This document shows, piece by piece, positions 23,481-32,456 of a stretch of 64,000 nt of DNA. The notes beneath the pieces are model-generated. The model did not search any database. It saw only the letters and a list, made by a program, of their open reading frames with translations, and was not told where the DNA came from. The position numbers and the translations under genes were made by a program. This stretch comes from Saprospiraceae bacterium (GTDB lineage Bacteria > Bacteroidota > Bacteroidia > Chitinophagales > Saprospiraceae): the NCBI GenBank assembly GCA_021604865.1, contig BQJU01000010.1, forward strand, positions 1 through 64,000. Direction: 5' to 3'. The first letter of the stretch is position 1, and the number at the start of each line of letters is the position of its first letter.

Positions 23481-24526
23481 TCACTTATTTCTTTTATCAC
23501 ATAGATATATACCGGAAAGTGGTCACTATATCCTCCAAGATAGGCATTTCCGCTAAAGGTACGAAATGGATATCCTTTAAAATGGCCGGTTTTTTGTACC
23601 AGATACTTTGGGTTGTGAACCACTGCCTGATAATAGTGATAACCTTCTGCCTGTTTGCTGATTAAGCCATTAGAAACAATGATTTGGTCAAACAAACTCC
23701 AGGCATCCTGATAAGCCAAGGTACCGATACCTTTTTTAAAGTAAGTATAGAGAGGATTATAAAATCCTTTTTTTCTGACTTGTTCTTTTTTGCCTTTGGC
23801 ATCCAGTACACTTTTGACACTAGGGCTCACCGGGTCATCATTTAGGTCGCCCATGATCATGATTTTGGCCAGCGGATCTACATTGAGCAAGGAGTCACAA
23901 ACCTGTTTGCAAACAAAGGCAGCAGCATTGCGTAAAGGCTGGGAGGCTGCCTGCCCCCCTCGACGCGAAGGCCAATGGTTGACAAAAACGTGCATCGGTT
24001 CTCCATTAAACTCACCGGCAACATATAGGATATCGCGGGTATAGATGCGTGAACTGTCCGCTCTATAAAGCATAACGGGCAGGGCTTTGCTCTCAATTAC
24101 CTTGAAATATTTGGGCTGATACAATAGTGCCACATCAATCCCTCTTCGGTCTGGAGAGTCAAAATGTACAATCTGATAGTTCCGGTCAATTATTTTGGGT
24201 TGGATCACAAAATCTTCCAACACTTTTCGGTTTTCAATTTCAGCTACCCCTAAAAGGGCAACTCCATCTGGCGTTTTTTCAGTAGCTAATTCGCTGACAA
24301 CCCTGGCCAGATGACTAAGTTTTTCCTGGTAAATGACATCGGTATATAAATTATCGCCCTGTGGCGTAAAGTCATCATCATTGATAACAGGATCATCTTC
24401 TGTATCAAAAAGATTCTCAAAGTTATAAAAACCAATAGCGCCAATTTGGTATTGTTTCTTTTTCTGAGCAGCGCTTAAAAGAGGCAGAATAAGCAGTAAA
24501 GTCAAGAAAATCAGTTTGTTTCTCAT
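23477..24526 (-). CDS. Exported endonuclease/exonuclease/phosphatase-family protein
   Basis: This 349-residue enzyme has a signal peptide (about residues 1-20, LTLLLILPLLSAAQ) and the DNase I-like fold. Visible motifs are YNFENLFD near the start, the metal-binding Glu in GVAEIENRKVL, HFDSPDRRGIDVALLY, VNHWPSRRGGQ with catalytic His, IMGDLNDDP and the final SDHFPVYIYV. It should hydrolyse phosphodiesters (DNA, or phosphorylated small molecules) in the periplasm or outside the cell. It is divergent from a TonB receptor/DUF5689 pair across a 166-base promoter region, an association that suggests nucleotide or phosphate scavenging. It is coupled to the helicase gene downstream. Confidence 0.9.
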   Translation of the reverse strand: MRNKLIFLTLLLILPLLSAAQKKKQYQIGAIGFYNFENLFDTEDDPVINDDDFTPQGDNLYTDVIYQEKLSHLARVVSELATEKTPDGVALLGVAEIENRKVLEDFVIQPKIIDRNYQIVHFDSPDRRGIDVALLYQPKYFKVIESKALPVMLYRADSSRIYTRDILYVAGEFNGEPMHVFVNHWPSRRGGQAASQPLRNAAAFVCKQVCDSLLNVDPLAKIMIMGDLNDDPVSPSVKSVLDAKGKKEQVRKKGFYNPLYTYFKKGIGTLAYQDAWSLFDQIIVSNGLISKQAEGYHYYQAVVHNPKYLVQKTGHFKGYPFRTFSGNAYLGGYSDHFPVYIYVIKEISE

Positions 24527-24667
24527 ATTGTTGATCTTGTTTTTGGTAGATGAGGGTTAATTTGTTTTTGCAAAGATAGACGCAAAAGAAACGATTTTGT
24601 CCCGGATTCCAATTTTAACATTGTGTTAATTTTTCCCTTTAAAAAAAAATGATCTCCCAGGAAATGT

Positions 24668-24675
24668 TAACTTTG
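24668..24675 (+). promoter_or_regulatory. -7 box of the TonB receptor/DUF5689 operon
   Basis: TAACTTTG matches TAnnTTTG and lies 18 bases before the ATG at 24693. No convincing -33 TTTG is at the usual distance. The same 166-base region must also hold the promoter of the divergent nuclease gene. Confidence 0.5.
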
Positions 24676-24692
24676 CCGCATAAAACTAGTCT

Positions 24693-27509
24693 ATGAAATA
24701 CGTTACTGCTAAATTTTGTATTAACCCCACGGTCAATGCACTCTTTTTTCTACTATTTTCCCTCACACTTTCTGCCCAATCCATTACTGTAACCGGCACC
24801 GTTGTAGATGACAGTAGTTTGAATGGTATTGGAGGAGCAGAAGTAAGAATTGGCTTGCAAGTCACTCAAACTGATGCGAAAGGATCTTTTGAACTTGAGG
24901 TGAATTCCGGCAATAATAAAACCTTTATTGCTGTAAGTAAAGATGGATACATTATTCTAGAAAAAGAAATTAGTGTTGGAGCTGGTGCAACGGTATCCAT
25001 GGGTACCCTGGCGCTAACTCCTGAGGCCAGTGAGGTCATTGCCGAGGACCTTATTCCTACCATTACCCTTGCTGCCGAGGATGTGGATCAGGATGAAGTG
25101 CCTAATATTTCCGGAATATTGACGTCTTCTCGAGATGTTTTTATCAACACGGCAGCCTTTACTTTTGGTAGGGCCCGTTTTAGAATCAGAGGGTATGAAA
25201 ACCTCAATTCCAACCTTTATATGAATGGTATTCCCGTCAATGATTTGGAAAGTGGAGGGGTATATTGGAGTCAATGGGGTGGATTGAATGATGTAACCCG
25301 CAACCGGACCAATAGCGTAGGATTAAGTCCGGTGAGTTTTGGAATTGCCAGTGTTGGCGGAGCTTCTTCGATTGATACACGTGCTTCCTACCAACGCAAG
25401 CAGTTGAGGGTGTCTTATGCGGCAGCTAATACCACCTACCGCAACCGCGTCATGGCTACCTGGTCTACAGGAATGATGCCAAATGGCTGGGCAGTAACGC
25501 TTTCTGGCTCTCATCGCTGGGCAGAGGAAGCCTACATTCCTGGCACCTTTTATGATGCTTACGCTTATTTTTTGTCGGTTGACCGAAAACTGGGCGATAA
25601 ACATCTGCTCAACCTTACTGCTTTTGGCGCACCTATCAAAAGAGGCAAATCAGGCGCTGGTACTCAGGAACTTTTTGACCTTTCTGGTTCTAATTATTAC
25701 AACCCAAACTGGGGATATCAGAATGGTGAAAAACGCAATGCCCGGGTAGCCAATACGCACCAGCCTATGGTTATCTTACGTCACGATTGGACCCCATCTG
25801 ATGATTTTACAATGACCACATCCGCTTCTTATCAGACTGGCCGCAATGGAGGTACTGCTCTGGACTGGTATAATGCCAGGGATCCTCGTCCTGATTATTA
25901 CCGACGCTTGCCAAGTTATATCGATAATGAGCAGGCTGTGTTGGTAGAACAACGCTTGCGTGAAAATCCGGAACGGCTCCAGCTCGATTGGGATAGGATG
26001 TATGCTGTGAACCGTCACAGTTATGGGACTATTGAAAATGCCAATGGCATTGAAGGCAATACGGTAAGTGGCCTTCGTGCCCAATATGTAATAGAAGATC
26101 GCCGCTATGACAGTGACCGGATCAATTTCTCAACGGCTATGCAATACAATGCCAGCGACAAATTGACCCTTAATGGTGGTTTGATTTACCAATACTTTAA
26201 AGGAGATAACTTTAAGGTACTCGAAGATTTGCTCGGTGCCGATTTTTACCTTGATATTGATAAATTCGCAGAATTTGATGCAGCGGGTGACAATGATTTT
26301 ATCCAGAATGACCTGAATAATCCCAACCGCATTCTCAAAGAAGGGGATGTCTTTGGTTATCACTATGAAAACCATCTGAGAAAGGGTAGTGCCTGGGCAC
26401 AGGCGCAGCTTAGTTTACGCAAGCTGGATTTTTTCGTAGGTGGTGATGTGGCAAGCGTGAAATTCTGGCGAAATGGCTTGGTACGCAACGGGAAATTCCC
26501 AAATAATTCATTGGGAGAATCAGAAAAGACGGATTTCTTTGATTACAATGTAAAAGCAGGAGTGACCTATAAAATTGATGGTCGTAATTACCTGATTTTA
26601 AATGGAGCCTATGGCCTTCGCGCTCCTTTTACCCGTGAGGTTTACCTTTCTCCCCGGACCAGAAATTCTGTTTCGCCCTTCCTCGAACAGGAAAAAATTG
26701 TTTCCATAGAAGGTGGTTATCAGCTCAAATCACCCAATGCGAAGGTCAGGTTGATGGGGTATTATACGCGTTTTGAAGATCAGCTTTTCAACCGTAGTTT
26801 CTATCTGGACAATGCCACTCAGGGCGGCACCTCCGGAGGTTTTGTAAACTATTTTATGCACAATATTGATACCCGTCATATGGGTGTCGAAATTGCTGGA
26901 GAAATTGCCGTAACATCAAGCTTGAAAGTGAGTGCTGTCGCAGCGTTAGGACAATACATTTATCTCAACCGACCAAATGTAACGTTCTTTCTGGATAATG
27001 AAACCAGTGAACTTGTGAACTCCAGAAAGGTATACATTAAAAACTTCAACGTACCAGGGACTCCACAAACAGCCTATTCTTTAGGATTGAGTTACCGCTC
27101 GAAAAATTACTGGTTTGCCAATTTGAACTTCAATTACTACGATGACATCTGGATTGATTTTTATCCGGAAAGAAGAACCGATGCAGCCGTTTCTTACGTT
27201 GACGATCCTCAATACATCGATCAAATAGTTACTCCTGAATCTGATTTATGGAATGAAATCCTGGATCAGGAAAAAGCACCGGCTGCTTTCACCATAGACT
27301 TTTTTGGTGGTAAATCATGGAAAATTGATGATTTGTATATCGCCTTAAATGTTGGCATCAGTAATATTTTGGATAAGAAAGATTTTATTACCGGTGGCTA
27401 TGAACAATTTCGCTTTGATTTTGAAGATAAAAATGTCGATCGATTCCCCAACCGGTATTTCAATAGTTTTGGACGAACCTATTATATCAGCTTGGCATTT
27501 AGTTTATAA
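24693..27509 (+). CDS. TonB-dependent outer-membrane receptor with carboxypeptidase-like domain
   Basis: The 938-residue protein has a signal peptide ending near SLTLSAQ (residue 29), a CarboxypepD-regulatory-like beta domain (about 32-105), a plug domain with FRIRGYENLNSNLYMNGIPVND (about 125-230), and a long barrel (about 240-938) ending in the aromatic strand TYYISLAFSL. It would import a ligand across the outer membrane using TonB energy. The downstream DUF5689 lipoprotein, 36 bases away, is likely its surface partner in the manner of SusD, although it is not a SusD homologue by motif. The ligand is unknown; the divergent nuclease suggests nucleic-acid products. Confidence 0.92.
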   Translation: MKYVTAKFCINPTVNALFFLLFSLTLSAQSITVTGTVVDDSSLNGIGGAEVRIGLQVTQTDAKGSFELEVNSGNNKTFIAVSKDGYIILEKEISVGAGATVSMGTLALTPEASEVIAEDLIPTITLAAEDVDQDEVPNISGILTSSRDVFINTAAFTFGRARFRIRGYENLNSNLYMNGIPVNDLESGGVYWSQWGGLNDVTRNRTNSVGLSPVSFGIASVGGASSIDTRASYQRKQLRVSYAAANTTYRNRVMATWSTGMMPNGWAVTLSGSHRWAEEAYIPGTFYDAYAYFLSVDRKLGDKHLLNLTAFGAPIKRGKSGAGTQELFDLSGSNYYNPNWGYQNGEKRNARVANTHQPMVILRHDWTPSDDFTMTTSASYQTGRNGGTALDWYNARDPRPDYYRRLPSYIDNEQAVLVEQRLRENPERLQLDWDRMYAVNRHSYGTIENANGIEGNTVSGLRAQYVIEDRRYDSDRINFSTAMQYNASDKLTLNGGLIYQYFKGDNFKVLEDLLGADFYLDIDKFAEFDAAGDNDFIQNDLNNPNRILKEGDVFGYHYENHLRKGSAWAQAQLSLRKLDFFVGGDVASVKFWRNGLVRNGKFPNNSLGESEKTDFFDYNVKAGVTYKIDGRNYLILNGAYGLRAPFTREVYLSPRTRNSVSPFLEQEKIVSIEGGYQLKSPNAKVRLMGYYTRFEDQLFNRSFYLDNATQGGTSGGFVNYFMHNIDTRHMGVEIAGEIAVTSSLKVSAVAALGQYIYLNRPNVTFFLDNETSELVNSRKVYIKNFNVPGTPQTAYSLGLSYRSKNYWFANLNFNYYDDIWIDFYPERRTDAAVSYVDDPQYIDQIVTPESDLWNEILDQEKAPAAFTIDFFGGKSWKIDDLYIALNVGISNILDKKDFITGGYEQFRFDFEDKNVDRFPNRYFNSFGRTYYISLAFSL

Positions 27510-27545
27510 CCCTAACCTTTTTACAACATTAAAAACAACAAACGA

Positions 27546-29564
27546 ATGATAATGCGCATTAATCAATGGATTTTACCTTTTTTCTGCCTGCTGATACTGG
27601 GCGTAAGCAGTTGTGTGGATCTGGAGTTTGACGAACCACCAGTAGGTGACCTTCCAAAATTGGAAGCCAATGCCACGATTGCTGAAATTAAAACTTTCCA
27701 CACCATTGGTAATGATGCTTCCCGGATTGAGGAAGACCTGGTTATCGCTGGTATCGTCATCGCTGATGATGAATCGGGCAACTTTTACCAGAATATCGTT
27801 ATTCAGGATGCCACAGGAGGTATTGCTGTAAGAATGAGAACTAATGGTCTCTTTGGTGACTTTCCAATTGGTCGGGAGGTATATGTAAAAGTTCAGGGAC
27901 TATTTATTGGAGACTATAACGGTCTGTACCAATTGAATGGTAGTGCAGAAAATGCAATTGAAGAAGTATTGATCCCCGATCACGTGATTGGTGGTGCTTA
28001 TGATAAAGAGGTGACTCCCCGGTTGATTACCTTAGACGAATTGAATAATAGTAGCTTGATAGACGAGCTCCAAAATACCCTGATTAAACTGGAAGATGTG
28101 CAATTTACTTTGCAGTCGTCGGGAACGACTTATGCGGATGCGGTGACACAATTTTCTGTCAATCACCTAATCGAAGATTGTGATGAGCAGACCATTATTC
28201 TACGCAATAGCGGTTTTGCCGATTTTGCGAGTGATCCAACGCCTAATGGAAATGGAAGCCTGACTGCGGTATTTAGCGTTTTTCGCAATGATTTGCAGTT
28301 GTTTATCCGCAATATTGCCGATGTACAAATGAATAACACGCGTTGTGGTGCAGGCAGTGGTAATGAATCACAAATCTCCATAGAGGAAGTCCGCAACCTA
28401 TACACAGGAGGCGCAACCCAAGGGCCTGATGAGCGGAAAATTAAGGGAGTGGTCATCTCAGATATTGGCAGTAATAGCATTACCGGCAGAAATGTCGTGA
28501 TCCAGGATGGCGAATATGGTATTGTGGTTCGTTTTACTACCTTCCATAACTTTGCCTTGGGCGATGAGATTGAGGTAATTATTTCCGGTATGGAATTGTC
28601 GGAATTTAATGGTTTGATGCAGGTGAATGATGTACCCAATGGTCTTGCCTCAAAAGTTGGCGACGGTACATTGCCAACACCTCGTGAAGCTACAATCGGC
28701 CAGGTTTTGGCCAATATGGATAATTGGGAATCTACCTTGATCCAACTTAAAGATGTAACCCTTAGTGGTGGCGGCACCTATTCCGGTAATGTGACGGTAT
28801 CTGATGGTAGTGATGAGATTACGCTTTATACGCCAGCTACGGCAACATTTTCCGGTAATCCATTGCCAGCCGGTAATGCAGAAATAGTTGCGATTGTTTC
28901 CGAGTTTAATATCCCTCAATTGATTATTCGTAATTTGAACGATGTCACAGCTGAGGGGGGAACCGGAGGCGATCCCGAAGAAATATCACTTGCTGACCTA
29001 CGTGATTTATTTGAAGGAGGGGCTGGTGCTGCACCAGCTAATAAATTCCTAAAAGGTGTGGTTATTTCGGATGGTGCCAGCGGCAATATGACCGGACGTA
29101 ATCTTGTCATACAGGATGCTAGTGGCGGGATTGTTGTTCGTTTTGCTGATAACCATAACTTTGCCTTGGGTGAAGAATTGGAAATCACTATTTCAGGCAT
29201 GGAGCTGTCGGAATACAACGGTTTATTGCAGCTCAATAATATCCCCAATGCTAACGCAACTTCAGGAGGGATTGGTACCCTGCCCACTCCACGAGAGGCT
29301 ACCTTACAGGAGGTAATCAACAATCTGGAAGAATGGGAATCTACTCTGGTGAAAATTTCCGGAGTTACGATACCGGAAGGTGGCACTTATTCAGGATCTA
29401 AGACACTAACGGATAGCTCTGGAAGTGTCGTTATGTTTACCCGGACACAAGCAGATTTTGCATCGGATAATGTGCCTGCAGGTGAATTTACCGTAACCGG
29501 TATGATATCAGATTTTAATGAAGCTCAGATTATTATCCGCAACCTGGATGATATTGTAGAATAG
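27546..29564 (+). CDS. Surface lipoprotein with three tandem DUF5689 domains
   Basis: This 672-residue protein (ATG 27546, or a second ATG two codons later) has a lipoprotein signal ending in GVSSC near residue 23. Three homologous OB-like DUF5689 units follow at about residues 45-265, 278-468 and 475-672. Each contains a KGVVISD or AGIVIADD strand, a VIQD turn, an IVVRF strand and an ELSEFNGL loop. Repeats two and three are especially alike (GMELSE-NGL and LPTPREAT occur in both), showing recent duplication. These domains are found on outer-membrane proteins, often joined to nucleases. Here the protein probably captures substrate for the TonB receptor encoded just upstream. Confidence 0.88.
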   Translation: MIMRINQWILPFFCLLILGVSSCVDLEFDEPPVGDLPKLEANATIAEIKTFHTIGNDASRIEEDLVIAGIVIADDESGNFYQNIVIQDATGGIAVRMRTNGLFGDFPIGREVYVKVQGLFIGDYNGLYQLNGSAENAIEEVLIPDHVIGGAYDKEVTPRLITLDELNNSSLIDELQNTLIKLEDVQFTLQSSGTTYADAVTQFSVNHLIEDCDEQTIILRNSGFADFASDPTPNGNGSLTAVFSVFRNDLQLFIRNIADVQMNNTRCGAGSGNESQISIEEVRNLYTGGATQGPDERKIKGVVISDIGSNSITGRNVVIQDGEYGIVVRFTTFHNFALGDEIEVIISGMELSEFNGLMQVNDVPNGLASKVGDGTLPTPREATIGQVLANMDNWESTLIQLKDVTLSGGGTYSGNVTVSDGSDEITLYTPATATFSGNPLPAGNAEIVAIVSEFNIPQLIIRNLNDVTAEGGTGGDPEEISLADLRDLFEGGAGAAPANKFLKGVVISDGASGNMTGRNLVIQDASGGIVVRFADNHNFALGEELEITISGMELSEYNGLLQLNNIPNANATSGGIGTLPTPREATLQEVINNLEEWESTLVKISGVTIPEGGTYSGSKTLTDSSGSVVMFTRTQADFASDNVPAGEFTVTGMISDFNEAQIIIRNLDDIVE

Positions 29565-29623
29565 AACAGTTCTCTGGTGATTCTACCGTAACTGAATACT
29601 GGAAACCATCCAGTGCCAATGGG

Positions 29624-29657
29624 GGGAAGGCAACAAATTTGCCTTCCCTTTGTTTTG
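29624..29657 (+). terminator. Terminator of the TonB receptor/DUF5689 operon
   Basis: GGGAAGGCAA (29624-29633) pairs perfectly with TTGCCTTCCC (29639-29648) across five bases, followed by TTTGTTTT. It sits 60 bases after the DUF5689 stop, and it rules out a start codon for the next gene within the stem. Confidence 0.75.
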
Positions 29658-29677
29658 GTAATAGAATTATTAAATTC

Positions 29678-30400
29678 ATGGAATCTAAAGTCTCCAAACC
29701 GTTTTATTTCAAACAATTCACCGTTCAACAAGATCGCTGCCCTATGCAGATTGGTACGGATGGTGTGTTATTGGGTGCCTGGACGGGCGTTGAGAATGCC
29801 AACCGGATACTTGATATCGGTACGGGTACTGGGATTATTGCCATTATCCTGGCGCAGCGCTCGGAAGGACAAATTCATGCCGTGGAGATTCACCCCGAAT
29901 CCTGTCAGCAAGCCGCAGAAAATATGCAAGCTTCCCCCTGGACCGACCGGCTAACAGTTTTTAATGAATCTATTCAGCAATTTTCCCGCGGCAAAAGAGA
30001 GATTTATGACCTTATTGTCAGTAACCCTCCTTTTTTTACTGGGGGTACTTTTTCTAACCAGCAGGACCGCAATAATGTGCGTCATACCACAAAACTTCCT
30101 CATGGGGACCTGCTAACCAGTGCAAGGAACCTGCTCTCTCCCGAAGGGCGCTTTTGCGTTATTTTACCCTTTATTGAAGGCTTGCGTTTTCAGGAACTGG
30201 CTGCAACCTACCATTTATATTGTACCAAAATGACAGAAGTCACGCCTCGCCCTGGCCTGAATGTGAACCGGCTGCTGTTACAGTTTGAAAGAACCGAACG
30301 TCCCCTGGTGCGAGACTTGTTGGCCATCCGCCAAACAGATTCAGAAGATTGGACGGATGAATATATAGCGATGACGGGAGCATTTTATTTGAAGATGTAA
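29678..30400 (+). CDS. tRNA1(Val) adenine-37 N6-methyltransferase (TrmN6-like)
   Basis: This 240-residue SAM-dependent methyltransferase modifies adenine in tRNA. It shows the motif-I strand ILDIGTGTGIIAI (about residues 44-56), the acidic VEIHPES after it, and the catalytic SNPPFF motif (about 113-118) diagnostic of N6-adenine enzymes of the TrmN6/YfiC group. FKQFTVQQDRCPMQIGTDGVLLGAW near the N-terminus is also typical. The ATG at 29678 (MESKVSK) avoids the preceding terminator. It appears to be transcribed alone and ends before a bidirectional hairpin. Confidence 0.92.
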   Translation: MESKVSKPFYFKQFTVQQDRCPMQIGTDGVLLGAWTGVENANRILDIGTGTGIIAIILAQRSEGQIHAVEIHPESCQQAAENMQASPWTDRLTVFNESIQQFSRGKREIYDLIVSNPPFFTGGTFSNQQDRNNVRHTTKLPHGDLLTSARNLLSPEGRFCVILPFIEGLRFQELAATYHLYCTKMTEVTPRPGLNVNRLLLQFERTERPLVRDLLAIRQTDSEDWTDEYIAMTGAFYLKM

Positions 30401-30462
30401 GTCTACACCCTTAGCATAAGCAATCAACAGTGATGTAGTATATTGACAAAGTTTTTACAATT

Positions 30463-30500
30463 AAAAAAGCCAGTAGCATAGATCACTACCGGCTTTTTTA
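30463..30500. terminator. Bidirectional terminator
   Basis: AAAAAAGCCAGTAG and CTACCGGCTTTTTT form a stem with one mismatch around a ten-base loop, flanked by A and T tracts. It separates the convergent tRNA methyltransferase and esterase genes. Confidence 0.7.
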
Positions 30501-30517
30501 TTATGCAATCAGCATGT

Positions 30518-31738
30518 TTATTTTTCCAAAACCACCCTTCTTATAAGTTTGGTTTTGGAGGTTTTATCTTCAAATTCAATAAAATAAATCCCACCATGGA
30601 AGGTTGATAGATCAAGTTGAGTAGGATCATTCCAAGAGCCTAACTTGGATCCAAATACATCCAAAAGTGTCACTTGATAATTAGCCTTCTCCTCGAATTC
30701 AAATTGTATCAATCCATTGGTTGGATTTGGATATAAAACCAGCGAACCAGATTCATTGATCACATCTATATCATTCACAACCTCACCACAGATGATTTCA
30801 TATAAAAAATTGGCACTACGTTGTAAAACGACCTCGGTACTATCTCCAAAATAACTCACATGGCCATTGCTATTTTCAATGGTATATAAGGTGTTGTTAA
30901 TGCCTAAGCTATCTCCGACATGATTCAAGACCTGGCTACCATCAATATAAATAATGGGAAAGCCAAAAATAGTTGCAAAGTCGCCACCATAAGGAACTAC
31001 GTCATCTCCATCATCATGGAAGCTGACAAATGGAGGGTCATTTTCATCCAACCAATGTGCATCGTGTAACCCACCTGAATAATTGACCAGTCCTCTAATC
31101 TCAGAAGAATATTGATGATTGTCGCTGCTATTGCCTTCAAAGCCTCCATTTGCAGCTACAATATCCAATAAATCCTGCGGGATATTGTCGGTTTCATCCA
31201 ATGCAGCGGTATGGCAGGCGGTAATGGATCCGGCAGAGATTCCCCCGGCAAAGATATAGTCAGGATCGATTTTAAATAGGTTATCGGTATCGGCGTCTTC
31301 CCTTAGATAACGGATGGCCGCTTTCATGTCAGAAATCGTTTTTACCACAACATCCTTCATGGCCGCAGCAGAAGGTAAAGGAAGCAAGGGGCCATCATAT
31401 AAACGGTAATCAATGGTCACAGCCACGTACCCCATTCGAGCATAAGCCTCACACATCCACTTCAAATCTTCTCTGGCTCCAAAAATAAAACTGCCGCCAA
31501 ATGCCAAAACAATGGCAGGGCGAGATTCAGCTGCATCATCTGCCGGATAATACACATCTAAAAATAACTCTTGTTGTTCACCATTGTAAGTGGTTCCTGC
31601 ACCATATTTAATGGCCAGTGATGATTCTATTTCGGAAAATACTGCTGATCTGTACCTCAATCCATCACAACTCGGATGGTTTTGAGCAGCCAAATCAGTT
31701 ACTAAAAGTACAAAAAAAATGTAAAGGAAACTTCTCAT
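30518..31738 (-). CDS. T9SS-secreted alpha/beta-hydrolase (esterase-like)
   Basis: This 406-residue protein has a signal peptide (about 1-18), an alpha/beta-hydrolase domain and a C-terminal type IX sorting domain. The nucleophile elbow is GGISAGS (near residue 168), with the acid probably in DDGDDVVP (near 245) and the His in NGHVSYF (near 293). The oxyanion strand reads AFGGSFIFG, with Phe in place of the His of HGG esterases. The tail from LYPNPTNGLIQFEF to the final Lys is a type A sorting signal, so the enzyme is exported to the surface and cleaved. The substrate is probably an ester or carbohydrate ester; it cannot be specified. Confidence 0.85.
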   Translation of the reverse strand: MRSFLYIFFVLLVTDLAAQNHPSCDGLRYRSAVFSEIESSLAIKYGAGTTYNGEQQELFLDVYYPADDAAESRPAIVLAFGGSFIFGAREDLKWMCEAYARMGYVAVTIDYRLYDGPLLPLPSAAAMKDVVVKTISDMKAAIRYLREDADTDNLFKIDPDYIFAGGISAGSITACHTAALDETDNIPQDLLDIVAANGGFEGNSSDNHQYSSEIRGLVNYSGGLHDAHWLDENDPPFVSFHDDGDDVVPYGGDFATIFGFPIIYIDGSQVLNHVGDSLGINNTLYTIENSNGHVSYFGDSTEVVLQRSANFLYEIICGEVVNDIDVINESGSLVLYPNPTNGLIQFEFEEKANYQVTLLDVFGSKLGSWNDPTQLDLSTFHGGIYFIEFEDKTSKTKLIRRVVLEK

Positions 31739-31840
31739 ATTAGCTTATTAGTGAATGGTATATGAATAAATAATTAACTAATGTAAAAAAATATGCAATG
31801 TGTTTTATTTGCTGTATCTCATTTTTTGCACGCAGTCTTC

Positions 31841-32440
31841 TCATGCTGGTTTCTTGGCACCTATTCCCTCCCAATCCTGCAATTTTCGATACACCAAATC
31901 CACCGGCAATCCCATAATATTGGCATAAGTCCCCTCAATCCTGGAGATTTTACAAAGTCCAATCCATTCCTGAATTGCATAAGCACCTGCCTTGTCGAAA
32001 GGCTGGCAGGTATCGACATAATACTCAATTTCCTCCAGACTAAGTCTATCAAAATGCACTTTGGAAATACCTGAAAACACCTCCATTTTCTCTTTGGAAA
32101 GCAGACAGACACCCGTGATCACCTGATGTACCTGTCCGGAAAGCTGGCCAATAATACGAATGGCATCGGCCCGATCCACTGGTTTTTCATAGATAATGCC
32201 ATGCAAAATGACTACGCTATCAGCCGCCAGGATAATTTCTTTATCTACGATAAAAGAACGAGCAGCTTCGGCCTTTTTTTTGGCCAAAAAAGGAGCGACC
32301 TCTTCAACAGGTAGCTCTTCCGGATAAGATTCTTCTACCTCTGGGATTTTTATTTCAAAGGCTATGCCGGCCTGTCTTAACAATTGACTCCTACGCGGTG
32401 ACGCAGATGCCAGGATAATTTTTTTATCAGAGAATATCAT
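31841..32440 (-). CDS. maf: Maf-family nucleotide pyrophosphatase
   Basis: This 199-residue protein hydrolyses noncanonical or canonical nucleoside triphosphates to monophosphates and was named for a septum phenotype. The start LASASPRRSQLLRQAGI is the conserved SPRR active-site loop (residues 10-18), with EESYPEE, the lysines in FLAKKKAEAA, ADSVVIL near residue 72 and the late DKAGAYAIQEW segment all in place. It lies 16 bases downstream of the prenyltransferase gene, in a unit with KdsC-like phosphatase and IscX, a common neighbourhood in Bacteroidota. Confidence 0.93.
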   Translation of the reverse strand: MIFSDKKIILASASPRRSQLLRQAGIAFEIKIPEVEESYPEELPVEEVAPFLAKKKAEAARSFIVDKEIILAADSVVILHGIIYEKPVDRADAIRIIGQLSGQVHQVITGVCLLSKEKMEVFSGISKVHFDRLSLEEIEYYVDTCQPFDKAGAYAIQEWIGLCKISRIEGTYANIMGLPVDLVYRKLQDWEGIGAKKPA

Positions 32441-32456
32441 AATTTACGTTTCAACC

